Positions 43,574-55,400 of a stretch of 64,000 bases of DNA are shown here, one piece after another. Under the pieces are notes generated by a model. The model did no database searches and was not told the DNA's origin. It worked only from the letters and a program-made list of their open reading frames with translations. The stretch is from Craterostigma plantagineum (lineage: Eukaryota > Streptophyta > Magnoliopsida > Lamiales > Linderniaceae): positions 25,001 to 89,000 of the forward strand of contig JAPQWV010001421.1 of the NCBI GenBank assembly GCA_027422505.1, written 5' to 3'. Each line of letters begins with the position of its first letter. The stretch's first letter is position 1. A program made the translations under genes and the position numbers.

Positions 43574-44657
43574 GCGCTTGGCTGGCAATACGAGACAGAC
43601 TAGCGACGCGCGACAAGCATTGGGTGGCTGCGGCCGCGGGAACTTCAATTTGCCTTCTCTGTGACGATGCGGTGGCAGAGACTACTCGCCACCTTTTCTT
43701 TGATTACAGGTTTTCGCATCGCTGCCTCAGGATGCTCCGGGACCACATGCGGTTTGGGTGGCCTGTTAGGGACTGGTTTGAGGGCATACATTGGGCGGCT
43801 GGACGCTCGCGTAGTCGGCACTTAGCCTCACTAGGCCCGCGCCATGTGCTTGCCTCCTTAATCTACCATCTGTGGGCTGAACGGAATAGGAGATGGCATG
43901 ACGGTAGGCGACGCACACCTCAGCAAATTGTGAAGGACATCGAGACCCTACTTAGCATACGTCTGTCTACCCTATCGCCCAAATTTGCCTTGCAGCTGTG
44001 CGCGTTACGACGGGTCTGACGAATTGTTTGGGCATAGTCTACCTTGGACCTTGGACCTTGGACCTAGGTCCAGGGACCTTGTATCCTTTCCCTTCTTCCG
44101 CTTTGTTGCTCTGTACTATTTGGTCCTTCCTCTCGGCCTTCCTTTGCTTTGTGTGTGTGCAGGCCAGCAGGTGAGCTTTGGACCCCGATGTTGCTCGTTT
44201 CCCCTGCTTAAGTCGCTCCCTGCAGGTGTGTGGTGACTAACTGGCCATGGCGACGTCCCCATCTGGCTTGCGGCATGGAAAACAGGTGGTGCCATGAGTA
44301 CGCTTTCTTTGACCAGATCTGCGGATGCCTTTTCCCGCCAGAAGCATTTCCATCGTGACTCTGTCTTCTGTTTGTGCGTCTTGCACTTGTTGGCACTTTG
44401 CTGGGTAGCCCTGCTGGCACTACACCTGGTGCCAGGAACCGGTTGACTGTTGTGGTTTTGACACCTACTTTGCCTTTGCTTTTGGTCTTTTGTGTTTCTC
44501 TCTCGGGGCTTAGGTCTTTTGGACCTTGTAGGTTACCTGGTCTATGGTGTTGTCTGGTCTGTCGTACATTACCGTTTGATGCGGCATGAGCGATATCATG
44601 CCCGCTGCTCTGTACCCCTGTTTTTCATATTTAGTTACCAATTTCCAAAAAAAAATA
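43574..44657 (+). mobile_element. L1-type LINE 'H', 5'-truncated
   Basis: Starts inside the zinc-binding region of ORF2 (WLAIRDRLATRDKHW, CLLC...HLFFDY where Cys is usual, SLIYHLWAERNRRWHDG). A TGA at 44017-44019 replaces a Trp in the terminal RRVW motif. The 3' UTR has hairpin 1 at 44414-44435 and hairpin 2 at 44585-44600 and ends in an A run near 44647-44655. The left junction is inside the GC-rich LTR and no LTR continues on the right, so the target was also rearranged. Confidence 0.87.
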
Positions 44658-45400
44658 ATAATAATAGGAGAGGTCTAAATTGGGAATAAGCATAAACATA
44701 GGGATTATTTCGCCATTACCCTTATTATTAGTGGTATTAAACTCACTAATATATAGATGAGGAAAGGGGAAAGGAGAGATAGTTTTACTTCTCACACTAA
44801 AAACGCCAAGTAGAGAGAGGGAGGAGATCGAGACCTAGCTTTAGAGAAGGTATAAAAATCTTTGCTATGCTCTTACATTTTATTATGATTTTAAGTCCTA
44901 ATTTCGAACCTAGAAAGAAGATTTAGGATATTGTACACTTAAGATCCGCCCAGACTCGTATCTTTACTGAGTATGAATTTTACGGTTTGAAAGTTCATAT
45001 GATATTCAATGTGTTCTTGAGAAAAGTAACATTTAGATCAAAAAGTTTAAGGGTTCGCGGGTTCGAAAGCTGTTTATGTATATTTGGGGTCGTGAAAGTC
45101 GAGCTTCACGAACCCTAGTTCGCGAAGTGGGCAAGGGACGTCAACTTCGCGAAGTGTGTGAGTCGCGAATCGTTGGAAAGGTAGAATTCGCGAACTTAAG
45201 GGCTTCCTTTGCACGGGCTTCGCGGGTTGAGCAAGTCGCGGACTCCATGCAAACCACGAAGCAACTTAGAGCTCTTAAGGGATTTGAAGTGGGTAGGAAA
45301 GGAGTCCCGAAGTGTGAACTTGGCGAATTCATGGGAAGTTGGCGAATTAAGCATGAAGTCGTGAAAGTGGAAGAATAGTTTGTGAAGTGAACTTGAGAGG

Positions 45401-47856
45401 AAGATTGTGAAACCGGACCGGACCGGCCGGTTCAGGCCGGAAACTAGTGAACCGGCCGGAAATCCGATCCGATTCCGGTCCGGTCTTAAGTTTATTTAAA
45501 AAAAAAAGAAAAAACCGAAAATTTTTCTGTAAGTAATGAAAATGGACGAATTTATAGGTTATTCCACGTGGTCCAGTGTAAGGTGGTGGACTTCTATGGT
45601 AACGGGCTGAGTTCGAATCCCACATGAACATCATTTGTCTTTTTAAATAATTAACTAATAGCACAGACTTTTTGCATTAGTTCACGCTTGACGATTGCGG
45701 ATTGCGAACCTCTCATTGCAAAGATAGATCGACGACTGGGTTCTTGAACTAATCTGTCCCTTTCTTATGCAGGTCGGGTACAACTAATCAAGTCTGTCCT
45801 GCTCGGTATTCATACTTATTGGGCTGGGTATTCTTACTACCAAAAGGGGTGATTCGTGTAATCGAGGCGCGATTTAGAGCCTTTCTTTGGAAGGGAAAGA
45901 GGGCCAAGGTTGCATGGGCGGACATATGTACACCAAGAGAGGAAGGGGGCCTTGGGCTACGATCAATTGAGGTCGATAACAAGGCATTGATGATGCGTCT
46001 CCTCTGGTGTCTTCTGAATGGAGATGTAACCTCCGTCTGGGCCAATTGGATACGCCAAACCCGTTTACACAGTACATCCTTATGGTCAATACGGCCCACA
46101 CCTAGGACATCGTGGAGTTGGAAGAAACTTCTGAAACTACGCCATCGCCTTCGACCTCTTATTCAGTTCCGTATTGGGAATGGGGCAAGTATTCGCCTTT
46201 GGACCGACCCATGGCTGTTCGAGTACCCAATGGGGGAACATTTCCCGCGTGGACCAACGGTTATGGGCCTTCCTATTGATTCGAAACTGTGTGCCGTTAT
46301 CAATGCTGATGGCTGGAATTGGCCTGCTCGTACCACGACAGAATTCTTGGAGATTGAGCCACACCTACCCATTGTCAGGCCACAAGAGGAAGACCAGATT
46401 ATATGGATCGCTTCGGGGGATGGACGTTTCACGACGCATTCGGCTAGGGAGAAGCTCAGGCAGGGTCGCCCACACGTCCCTTGGTGTACACTGTTTGGCG
46501 GCCCAATTTTCATCCCAAGGCATGAATTCATCCTCTGGCTGGCGATAAGAGACAGATTGGCAACAAGAGATAAACCATGGGTGGCAACTGCAGCGGGAAC
46601 CACTACGTGTCTTTTATGTGACGCGGGCACTATGGAAACGACACATCATGATTTTTGAGTGCCCTTTTTCTAGGCAATGCTTACGATCATTACGAACTAA
46701 ACTGCATTTTCAATGGTCGTACAGGGACTGGACGAATGGAGTACGATGGGCAGCCCGTAAATGGCGTGGGAAACACTTAGCGTGGATGGGGCCGCGTCAT
46801 GCCATTGCCTCCCTTGTATACCACCTTTGGTCGGAACGGAATAGGCGATGGCGTAAAGGGATTCGTCGACCACCTGAGTGCATTGTTATGGACATTGAAT
46901 CTATACTCAGTGGGCGGCTTTCTACCCTCTCGCAGAAATACCTGCTACAAGCGCAGGCTCTGCGCCGGGTGTCGCACATCGCCTGGCCGGTTTAGGGAGT
47001 CTGCTCTTTCTTCTTCTCTTTCTCTTTCTCTCTCCCTTCAATAATTATTCGTCCTGGAATCTGATTTCCCCCCTAGTATTTCTACTTGGTGCAGGTTTTA
47101 AGATGATCGTGGGGACTTGCGTACCGACGTGGATGAGTCATGTGCCTGGCACGTTTGCCCGTCTAGGAAGGATTCAGGAGGCGGCATGAGAATGCCTTTC
47201 CCGACCATCTTTGCGGATGCTTTCATCGCATTATCATCTCCGCCGAAGCTTATCCATCGGGATTTGTCTTCTTCGTAGTGCGTTTGCGCTTTCGGCACTC
47301 TCCCCGGCTGCCCTGCTGGTGCCACAACTGGTACCAGAAACCTGAAGATGGATGTTGGTTCGGACGCCTATGTTAGCCTCTGTAGCGACTTTATATTTTG
47401 TTGGTTTGGGTCTTGTTGGGATCCTGTAGGCTGTCTGGGTTATCAATGGCTAGTGTTGTATGGTCGGTTGTACGTTACAGCTTGGTGCGTCATGAGCGAT
47501 ATCATGAACGCTGCTTTGTACTCCTGTTATCCTTTATATTAGTGACACTTCCCAAAAAAAACTTTTATAAATTTAATTTTTATAGCCCTTGGTATAGTTA
47601 ATTTCAACTACCAATACAATTTATTTTATTTAATTTTGACCCTCAATTTTATAAAATTCTAACATATAACAAAAGTTACTAAATAAACATCTATATTATT
47701 TATATTATTTAATTGATTCAATCACAAATATATATTAAATATATTTAAAGATACCGGTTTGACCCGGTTTGATTCCGGTTTTATACCAGTTAAACCACTA
47801 AACCTTAAACCACTAAAATTTTCGGTCCGGTTCAAAAACCCGGTTTCAGAACCATG
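45401..47856. mobile_element. hAT-like nonautonomous DNA element with a LINE inside
   Basis: CTTGAGAGG flanks it at 45392-45400 and 47857-47865. This is an 8-9 bp target duplication, hAT-like in size. Ends share TGAAACCGG: left AAGATTGTGAAACCGG, right complement CATGGTTCTGAAACCGG. Both subterminal regions are rich in CCGGTCCGGTTC. Without LINE I (45672-47561) it would be about 570 bp and has no transposase. A short stretch with a tRNA B-box-like GAGTTCGAATCCC lies near 45608. Confidence 0.7.
45672..47561 (+). mobile_element. L1-type LINE 'I', 5'-truncated
   Basis: Begins in the RT thumb (SSRLTIADCEPLI), with TGA at 45745-45747 in place of Trp. It continues through VIRVIEARFRAFLWKG, EEGGLGLRSIEVDNKAL, HEFILWLAIRDRLATRDK and CLLC, then has a frame change near 46640 before IFECPFSRQC. 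It ends RRVSHIAWPV near 46995. The 3' UTR has hairpin 1 at 47316-47337 and hairpin 2 at 47491-47506, and an A run at 47554-47561. A short possible TSD ACTTTT flanks it. Confidence 0.87.
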
Positions 47857-47865
47857 CTTGAGAGG

Positions 47866-49250
47866 TTTCACGGGTTGAGCAAGTCATGAACCCGAACTTA
47901 GTTCTAGGGAATTCGCGAATTAAGCTAGTTCGCAAACTAGGAGTGAATGAATAGGCCTCGCGAAGTGGATGTGTAGGGTATAATGTCGTGAACTAAATGA
48001 GCTTGGTGGATCCACATGCACTTCGTGAAGTCGGATGGAGTTAGAACTTGGCGAACCCTAGTTGGCGAAGCAAGAGGTTCGCGAACTCGGTGATGATGAG
48101 TGACTTTGCGAACTAGAATTTCTGCACTTCACGAATTAGGGAGAGCTTAACTTCACGTATGGAGAGGGAAGAAAGATATGACTTCGCGAAGTGAAATGTC
48201 ACGAATTCGAGGGGTCTCCAACGAGCTAGTTCGTGAAGTAAGGTTGGCGAATTAAACTTTACGGACTTACACAGGATCCTAGGAGTTCGCGAAGTAGGTA
48301 AGAGAGTAGAATTTATAAAGTGTCAACTCAACGAATTGGAACTTGACGAACCCTAGAGTTAGATAAATTCGCGAGGTGAGGGCATGTTAGATCTTTTGTG
48401 AATTAAGGTTTTCCTTGATTAGCATTTCGCGAAGTAGATCATTCCATGAAGAAATGAATTCACGAACCTAGGTTAAGTAGAAGTGTAGTTCGCGAACTAC
48501 ATAAGATCGCGAATTAGGTATAGAGTATAAACTTCGCGAACCATAGGATAGAAAATACATTCACGAATTAGGGTATGTTGGCGAAACTAACGAAGCACTT
48601 CATGAGTTAGGGTTCACGAGTAGAGTTCCACGAATTAAGATCTAAGTTGGCCCATGAACTATATAAGTTCGTGAGTATGAGAACTTAGGATAGATGACAA
48701 GTTTACTTCACGGACTATCTAGGATCCCGAATTAAGTAAATATTTCACGAATCAATTGAGGCACTTCGCGAATTAAGAACTCAACAAAAATTAAGTATAG
48801 GTCAAGAGTTAAGAACAGTTCACAATTGCAAGGTCACGAATCTCACAAACTTCGCGAACTATATAAGTTCGCAAAGTGACTTTACGAATTGAAATAACCG
48901 TGCAAGGTTAGCGGGTCATGGGAATTGAATGAGCTATATAAGTTCACGGATTATAAGAAAGCTAAGTTAATTCACGAATTACACATCATGAGTCATGAGC
49001 CTAAGATAGTTCACGAGTTATGTATAATTCACGTGTTGACTCCACTTAGCAAAATTTTTAAGGAATTTTGATACCACTCGATAACTAATATCGTAATACT
49101 TAGGAAACTTACGAAACAAATATCCGAATAAGTTAGATAGAGTTGACATAATAATTTTGTGCTTAAGGTCGGGAATTAAGGATTCCACCGGGTCAGTAGC
49201 TATTAATCTATGGACGCAAGTAAGGGGAAACTTCACTTCAACTACAACAC
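47866..49250. repeat. TTCGCGAA-type degenerate motif region of LTR copy 3
   Basis: Dozens of short variants (TTCGCGAA, TTCACGAA, TTGGCGAA, TTCGTGAA) at irregular spacing. Many of the differences from TTCGCGAA are CG to TG or CA changes, as expected from methylated-cytosine decay. No coding content. Confidence 0.8.
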
Positions 49251-49595
49251 ATGACTCTTATGTGCGTGAATTATGTGACTACGTGCGTTTATGACAGAAC
49301 GTGAACTTTATGTGACATGATTTAATTAATATTCAAGATGACATGACATGCATGTTCGTATGATTCACGACATGATCACGTGCATGCACGCCTAGTGTAA
49401 GTCATGCATGAAAGCGTGCATGAGTCAAGATCGCCTGTGAGCGATGAATATTACCCGGTATGGGCATCTGTTGTAGACTCACAGTCGAGTCACGACTGTC
49501 CTATGCTATCATGGTGGCGTTGATGCGCCGTCGACTATGCGAATGTTGGGTGGTGCCCTCACTGAGGAAGGTGCGACCTGGAGGATGCGACCCGA

Positions 49596-50521
49596 TGCAA
49601 CGACCTGTCCCATACCAGGTGTCACTGTAGCACCGGTCCCTATTGGGACCAGTGGGGTTGGGCCACCATACTTCGACTGATAGTCTGGCCCCACTGTACC
49701 ACCATTTAACCTTTCAGCGTGCTTCGCCCTCGCTCATACGCACCCTGGGCAAACTTCCCAGGGGTCACCCATGATGATATGAGTAGTACTATCAATTCTC
49801 TTATACGATTCTTAGTCTGACACGCCCATATGTTGCCAGTCTCAGGATCCCCTCTCATTCGGGTGTCGGATCGGTTCGTTCATGTACCCCTTCGCTTAGA
49901 AGCCTGCCAAGAGCCGCTCCTTATCCATGCACCTCTCTGGCACCGGCGATCACTCCCCGCCCTCGTCGGGCCCGGGCGTAATATACCCACCAGCTTCCGC
50001 CTGGTTCGTTCCCGAAAAAGCACCGTACTGCGAGAAGTTGTGCTCTGATACCACCTGTAACGACACGTCCCATACCAGGTGTCACTGTAGCATCGGTCCT
50101 TATCGAGACCAGTGGGGTTGGGCCCACAACACTCCGACTGATAGTCTGGCCCCACTGTACCACCATTTAACCTTTCAGCATGCTTCGTCCTCGCTCACAC
50201 GCACCCTGGGCAAACTCCCCAGGGGGTCACCCATCCCTAGATTGCCCCAAGTCAAGCACGCTTAACTTTGGAGATCCTATAGATGGACACCCGGAAAGGT
50301 AGGTCGACCTTGGTGATATGAGTAGTACTATCAATTCTCTCATACGATTCTTAGCCTGACACGCCCATACGTTGCTAGTCTCAGGATCCCCTCCATTCGG
50401 GTGTCGGATCGGTTCGTTCATGTACCCCTTGGCTTAGAAGCCTGCCAGGAGTCGCTCCTTGTCCGTGCATCTCTCTGGCACCGGCGATCACTTCCCGCCC
50501 TCGTCGGCCCCAGGCATCACA
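49596..50521 (-). mobile_element. Cassandra TRIM carrying 5S rRNA sequence, complete
   Basis: Minus-strand element. The 5' LTR is 50521-50056 (466 bp, starts TGTGATGCCTGGGG on the minus strand). The internal region is only 70 bp (50055-49986) with PBS GGTGGTATCAGAGC directly after the LTR and a polypurine tract GCTGGTGGG at its other end. The 3' LTR is 49985-49596 (390 bp). A 5-bp TSD CCCGA flanks it (49591-49595 and 50522-50526), and removing the element rejoins the host LTR. No coding capacity, as usual for Cassandra. The 3' LTR lacks an 82-bp segment present in the 5' LTR. Confidence 0.9.
50195..50295 (-). other. 5S rRNA-derived segment in the Cassandra 5' LTR
   Basis: The minus strand reads GGATCTCCAAAGTTAAGCGT, GCTTGA..., then GGATGGGTGACC and CCTGGG. 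These match plant 5S rRNA from GGATCCCATC...AGTTAAGCGTGCTTG through GATGGGTGACCTCCTGGG, with substitutions. It is diverged and only partial, so I do not call a functional 5S gene. Confidence 0.85.
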
Positions 50522-51309
50522 CCCGAGGGGATAAGCGACGTCGAGGTACCTCGGGCAATGGTACCCTCGTGGTAGGCTACCGGCATCAAGTGTCCGCATG
50601 ACAGGCCGCATTTGGGATTGAAAAGGCGCCCTGGGGAATAGAGGCAATTTGCGTGAACGGGTTAGCCTCTCAATGTGGTGGACTGCATTGGGATAGAATA
50701 GGCATCGATGGCCTCTCAATGCGGACCGCATTGGTATCGAAAAGGCGCCAAAACAGAAATGCAAATTGCGAACTAGGGTTGCATCTCAATGAGTGTACTA
50801 TCACCTATATGTATATCCCTAGTGGATTAGAGCTTTATGATGGGGCATAGCAGATTGAAAAGCCGAGGGCCCAATACGACACGAGCTGACAAGAAGAAAA
50901 GTAAAGTCTAGAAAGCATTGACGCGGATGTCTTTGCGGATTAGGACACGTTCATCTCATGCATATGTTTTCATTTACTGAGCTTATCACTCACCCTTACG
51001 TTATGTGTTGTAGGTGCACGCGACCACGGTACGTGATCTCTTAGCAGGCAAGGCATCGTTTTGAAGCTTCCAGCGACTTTTGGGGTGGAAGTGTGTGCAT
51101 GGATGATGACCTGTGAGGCCGGGCGCATAGGATTCTTTTGCTGTGCATGAATACACTTCCGTGAACTTAGAATTAGGAATATTCTTTTGACATGTAAAGA
51201 ACGAAGTTGCATTTCATATATGGAAAAATTTCCTACGCACTTTTGTGTGTCTCGCAAATTATTACATCGTACTCACATAAGTTAACGTGATGAGGTAGCG
51301 AGAGCTAGG

Positions 51310-54300
51310 GTCACCACACATAGCTATAAGCCATTTCTAAGAATCTTTATCCTTGATTGCCTGGTAATACAGGTAGTGGGATCGCCTCCCACGTTCCCTT
51401 CCATCGCAGCAACCTCGTGCTCGATGTGGACCATCCGATATCTTTCAGGCTGGCGAGATACTCTATCCGACCTACGCAACTCAGGTTGCGTCTCGGACTG
51501 CTCTACGGTGTCATCCGATACTGGACTGTGAAAGCGCTCGACTCTACAAGAGTCACTTCGAGACCCGCTCCACCTTTTCGAACAAACTCTTCTTCGAGAA
51601 AGTGAGCATGAAGGGCTACAACGATTATTTGATAGTCTTCGTAGTATAGCTGGTATCCATGGAATCCTCAGGATACCCGAGAAAATGTCTTTTCACAGCC
51701 TTCGATTCCAGTTTATCTGTCTTGAGCTTTTTCACGAATGCGTGGCAACCCAGATTCTAATGTGATTCAATCTCGGTTTTCGCCATGTCCATATCTGATA
51801 CGGAATACGATCGACAGACATTGTAGGACATCTATTGAGAATGTGTGCCGCTGTCAACAGGGCATGACCCCACAACGATATGGGCAGGTCTGTATAGCTC
51901 AGCATAGATCGAACGTTATCCAACAGAGTTCAATTTCTGCGTTCGGACACACCGTTCAACTACTGTTTTTCGGGCGGTGTCATCTGTGAAATGATCCCAT
52001 TCTCTTTCAAGAACTCGTCAAACTCGAGGCTCATGTACTCACCGCCTCGATCTGATCGAGCGGCTTTAATGCTCTTTCCGTCTGATTTTCCACCAAAGCC
52101 TTGTACGCTTTGAACTATTCAAAAGTATCAGACTTTTGCGGACCTTATGTATGGGATGATCACCTTATGTATTGAGGAGGAACCGAGGTTTATCTACCGT
52201 TGGCGATGTGAGTCGATGCGATTGGCCTCTCTGATTTTTACGGACGACCTGCTGCTCTTCAGTCATGCGGATGTTGTATCGATTGGTGTGCTGAAGAATG
52301 CTCTGGGGCGCTTTGCGGCTCTGTCATGGTTATTCCCAAACTCGGACAAGAGCGAGATGTACTTGTCACGACGGACGGAAGGGATGACAGCGCAGATTCA
52401 GACACTGATGGGTTATAGAGTGGGACATCTTCCAGTCCGCTACCTGGGGGTACCGCTTATCACCACACGCCTGTCGCTTGCTGACTGTGCACCATTATTA
52501 CATAGAGTAGACCAGCGCATAGGCTCATGGCTTAACGGATGCTGTCATACGCTGGCCGACTCCAACTGGTTAAGTCGGTGCTTCAGGCTTTACATGCATA
52601 CTGGTCGGGGGGTCTTGCTTCCTAAAGGTGTTGTTCGAGCTTTGGAGACGCGATTTAGGAAGTTCCTTTGGGGGGATCGACGGCAAAGGTGGCGTGGGAT
52701 GTCCTCTGTCTCCCAGTTTCTGAGGGGGGAATGGGCCTTCGATCCATTGGGGTTGATAACAGGGCGATGCTCATGAAGCAATTGTGGAGTGTGCTCACAA
52801 GATCTCCTGATTCGGTTTGGGTGGCGTGGCTTTACAGAACGCGTCTGCATTCTCGATCGGTGTGGGATCTCTCTATCTCGCCGAACGATGCGTGGAGTTG
52901 GCAGAAGTTGATACAGCTGAGACCAGTGGTACGTTCATTTATTACATTTAGGGTAACTGATGGCTCGACTACATGGCTATGGAAGGACCCTTGGCTGTTG
53001 AATGTACAGTTACTGGAGAGGTTTCCTCGTGGACCTATTGCGATGGGTCTGCCTGCTGATTGACGCCTGAGCGCGGTTATTACGGACCACGTCTGGAACT
53101 GGCCAGGGCAAGGCTCGGTAGAGTATATTGAGATAAGTAGACTCCTACCTCAGGTTATTCATGGTGATCAGGATGGGGTGATTTGGACACGCTCATCGAC
53201 GGGAATCATGACGGCCGCATCGGCAAGGGATGCGATTCGGCCTAGGAGGGAACCCATGGGTTGGGCCACATTATTTGGGGGGCCTTTGAAGATTCCACGC
53301 CATGAGTTCATTCTCTGGTTAGGCATTCAGGATAGGCTGTTGACTAGAGATAAGCCTTGGGTTGCTCAAAGGACAGGAACGTCGGCGTGCGTCCTTTGTG
53401 ATGAGTTGCACTTCGAGACTGCCCGGCACCTATTCTTCGAGTGTTCGTTTTCGCGCCAGTGCCAGCGCCTGCTAAGGAGACGTATTCGGTGGGCATGGCC
53501 ATATCAGGAGTGGAGAGCGGGGATTCGATGGGCAGCGGCTAAATGGCATGGGCGACATCTTCTTCATGCAGCTTACAGGCATGTGCTTGCGTCGCTGGTC
53601 TATCACATCTGGCGGGCACGGAACAAGCGATGGAAGGAGGGGATCGTTACAACACCTGATCGACTAGTTGGATGCGTACTCGCTTTAGTCACCATACGTA
53701 TTAGTGGTACGCCCACTAAATATGCTAATCGTCGGCTGTGGAGGGTGGCATGGTAGTTGGCTGAGATTGGATTTTATAATCGTCTTGTCTCGTGTTCCCA
53801 GTAGCATGTTACTGGTTGACTGTGCGGAGTTATCCTCCCACTCATCATGTACTTTTTTATTTGTATATATATAAGGAACCTTAAACCAAAAAAAAAAGTA
53901 TCAGACTTGTGCTTCATGAGATACACCTTGCCGAAGTGAGAGTGATCATCAGTGAAGATAGTGAAATAATGGAAATTATCGCGAGCCGCTAACACGAACG
54001 GTCAGCAAACACCCGTGTGGATCAAACCGAGAAGTTCTGTGGCTCTCGTGAAAGTCCATATGAAGGGAGACTTGGTCATCTTTCCAAGGATACAAGATTC
54101 GCAAGTCGGATAGGGATCAGACCCAAGCGGCTATATAACGTCGATTTTCTCCAACTCGAGAATCTTCTGTTCTCCAGTGTGACCGAGTCGAAGAGGCCAC
54201 AGCACTCTCGAGTTAGACTCCAATTTTCGTTTGTTGTTGTCGATTATATTCAAAGTTGTTGTTTTATCTTCGACATTTAGATAATACAATCCATTCAGTA

Positions 54301-54440
54301 AACTTGCACTTCCGACGCAATTATTTCCAAAATAAATATTGCATAGATTATTACTAAAACGGAACTCGTAACAGTTTCTGTTCAAAATGGAAATAGAAAC
54401 AATATTCTTAAGCTCCTTGGGCAAACTAAACAATCAGAAA
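51310..54440 (-). pseudogene. Ty1/copia integrase-region fragment (copy 2), split by LINE 'D'
   Basis: Aligns with copy 1 (34692-36019) over its whole length apart from the LINE. On the minus strand it shows GSASLLNGLYYLNVEDK (near 54300), YFTIFTDDHSHFGKVYLMKHKSD (near 53920) and, past the LINE, MDNVRSMLSYTDLPISLWGH...LNRCPT (51923-51732), the integrase C-terminal region. It stops at the same bases as copy 1 (CCACACATAGCTATAAGCC) next to the end of LTR copy 3. Many stops and frame changes. Confidence 0.83.
52136..53893 (+). mobile_element. L1-type LINE 'D', 5'-truncated, with 15-bp TSD
   Basis: AAAAGTATCAGACTT flanks it (52121-52135 and 53894-53908). The orthologous place in copia copy 1 (35508-35525) has a single copy, giving the empty site. 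ORF2 begins near the catalytic motif, which reads IFTDDLLLFSHAD (usual FADD), then LPVRYLGVPLITTRL. There are frame changes near 52560 and 52680 and a TGA near 53062; then HEFILWLGIQDRLLTRDK and CVLC...HLFFEC, ending RRLWRVAW-stop at 53756. The 3' UTR has the hairpin CCAGTA-6 nt-TACTGG at 53798-53815. Confidence 0.9.
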
Positions 54441-55400
54441 GCAATAAACTATGTCTAGTACATAAAAAGAGAGTTCTTGATCCAATGTGGGTCGGCGACA
54501 CACTATGTCCGCTTCGTACGTTGATCATGATATCTCAGTCCGGACGCTTCATACTTCGTTCCAGACCTAGGTTCGGAACACAGATGTGAGCACTAACTCC
54601 CAAGTCTAAGATCCACAAAGCAGAATATACCGTCTATTTGTTTCTAAAACATAAAGTTCTTTACATGAGGCAGCTAGCTTTGGGCAATCGCGCTTTCAAT
54701 GGCCAAGCTCATTGTAGTGCTTTGAAATTCGTCCTTTGGGCTTACTGGGCTTGTCCGACTTTTCTTACTCGACCCTCGAGTAGCATTCGCGACAAGAACA
54801 ACTTATTTTCCTTTCACCTTCTTCATCTGAGTTTGGACGACCGACAACTGGCTCATCAACCCAGTCAATGTCATCTCGGCCACGTTCAGATTAAAGGTCA
54901 CAATGAACGAATTGAAGTAAGGTGGGAGCAACTGAGATCGTTCTGGAGCTCATTACCCGTGATAAAGCCCAGTGCCTCGAGTCTTTCGATCCAATCAATC
55001 ATCTTGAGCACATGCTCTCCGACATCACTTCCCTTAGCCATTTTGCAATGAAATAGTTGCTCCGTCAGAGAATAGCGAGCACTCCTGGAATGTACGCCAA
55101 AAGCTCCTTCAAATGTAGCAAAATGGCGCCCACTTCTATTTTCGAGTGAGTGCGCCGCAACTCATTAATCATGGAAAGAAGTATATAGCCTTCCTTTGAT
55201 GCGTCTACCTGCCACTTGGCATACGCAGCCCGATCTCTGTCATTGGCATCAGCCCTAGGACTTGCGGTACGGGAGAATCGAGGACATAAGTTAGCAACTC
55301 CATACCTAGGACTATCCTTAGGTTATGGAGCCAGTCCACGTAGTTTGGTCCCACCAAACAGTTTCTCTCAATTAGCATAGTTATACTGTTTGTCATTGCA
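54441..55400 (-). pseudogene. Ty1/copia gag fragment (copy 2)
   Basis: On the minus strand an ATG at 55396 opens a typical copia Gag N-terminus (MTNSITMLIERN, LVGPNYVDWLHNLRIVLGME, LTYVLDSP). The frame breaks after 63 codons and the remaining Gag to ~54441 is scattered over frames. It lies upstream of the integrase region in element order, so copy 2 preserves the gag end that copy 1 lacks. Confidence 0.83.

Larger units (their letters stand above)
44658..51320 (+). repeat. Diverged family-1 LTR (copy 3), with three insertions
   Basis: Segments 44658-45400, 47857-49595 and 50522-51320 together follow the family-1 LTR plan: upstream AT-rich part, TTCGCGAA-rich part, CTACAACACATGAC segment near 49240, GGATAAGCGAC segment near 50528, a TTATGTGTTGTAGG segment near 51001 and an end close to GGGTCACCACA. 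It is much more diverged than the 5'/3' pair of the gypsy element. The start is missing. It is interrupted by a hAT-like element (45401-47856) and a Cassandra TRIM (49596-50521). Confidence 0.72.

Noticed and set aside
45555..45640. tRNA gene
   Set aside because: Only A- and B-box-like fragments; no cloverleaf could be written with a proper anticodon arm and acceptor stem.
50195..50295. Functional 5S rRNA gene
   Set aside because: The 5S similarity is partial and diverged and lies inside a Cassandra LTR with PBS, polypurine tract and TSD.
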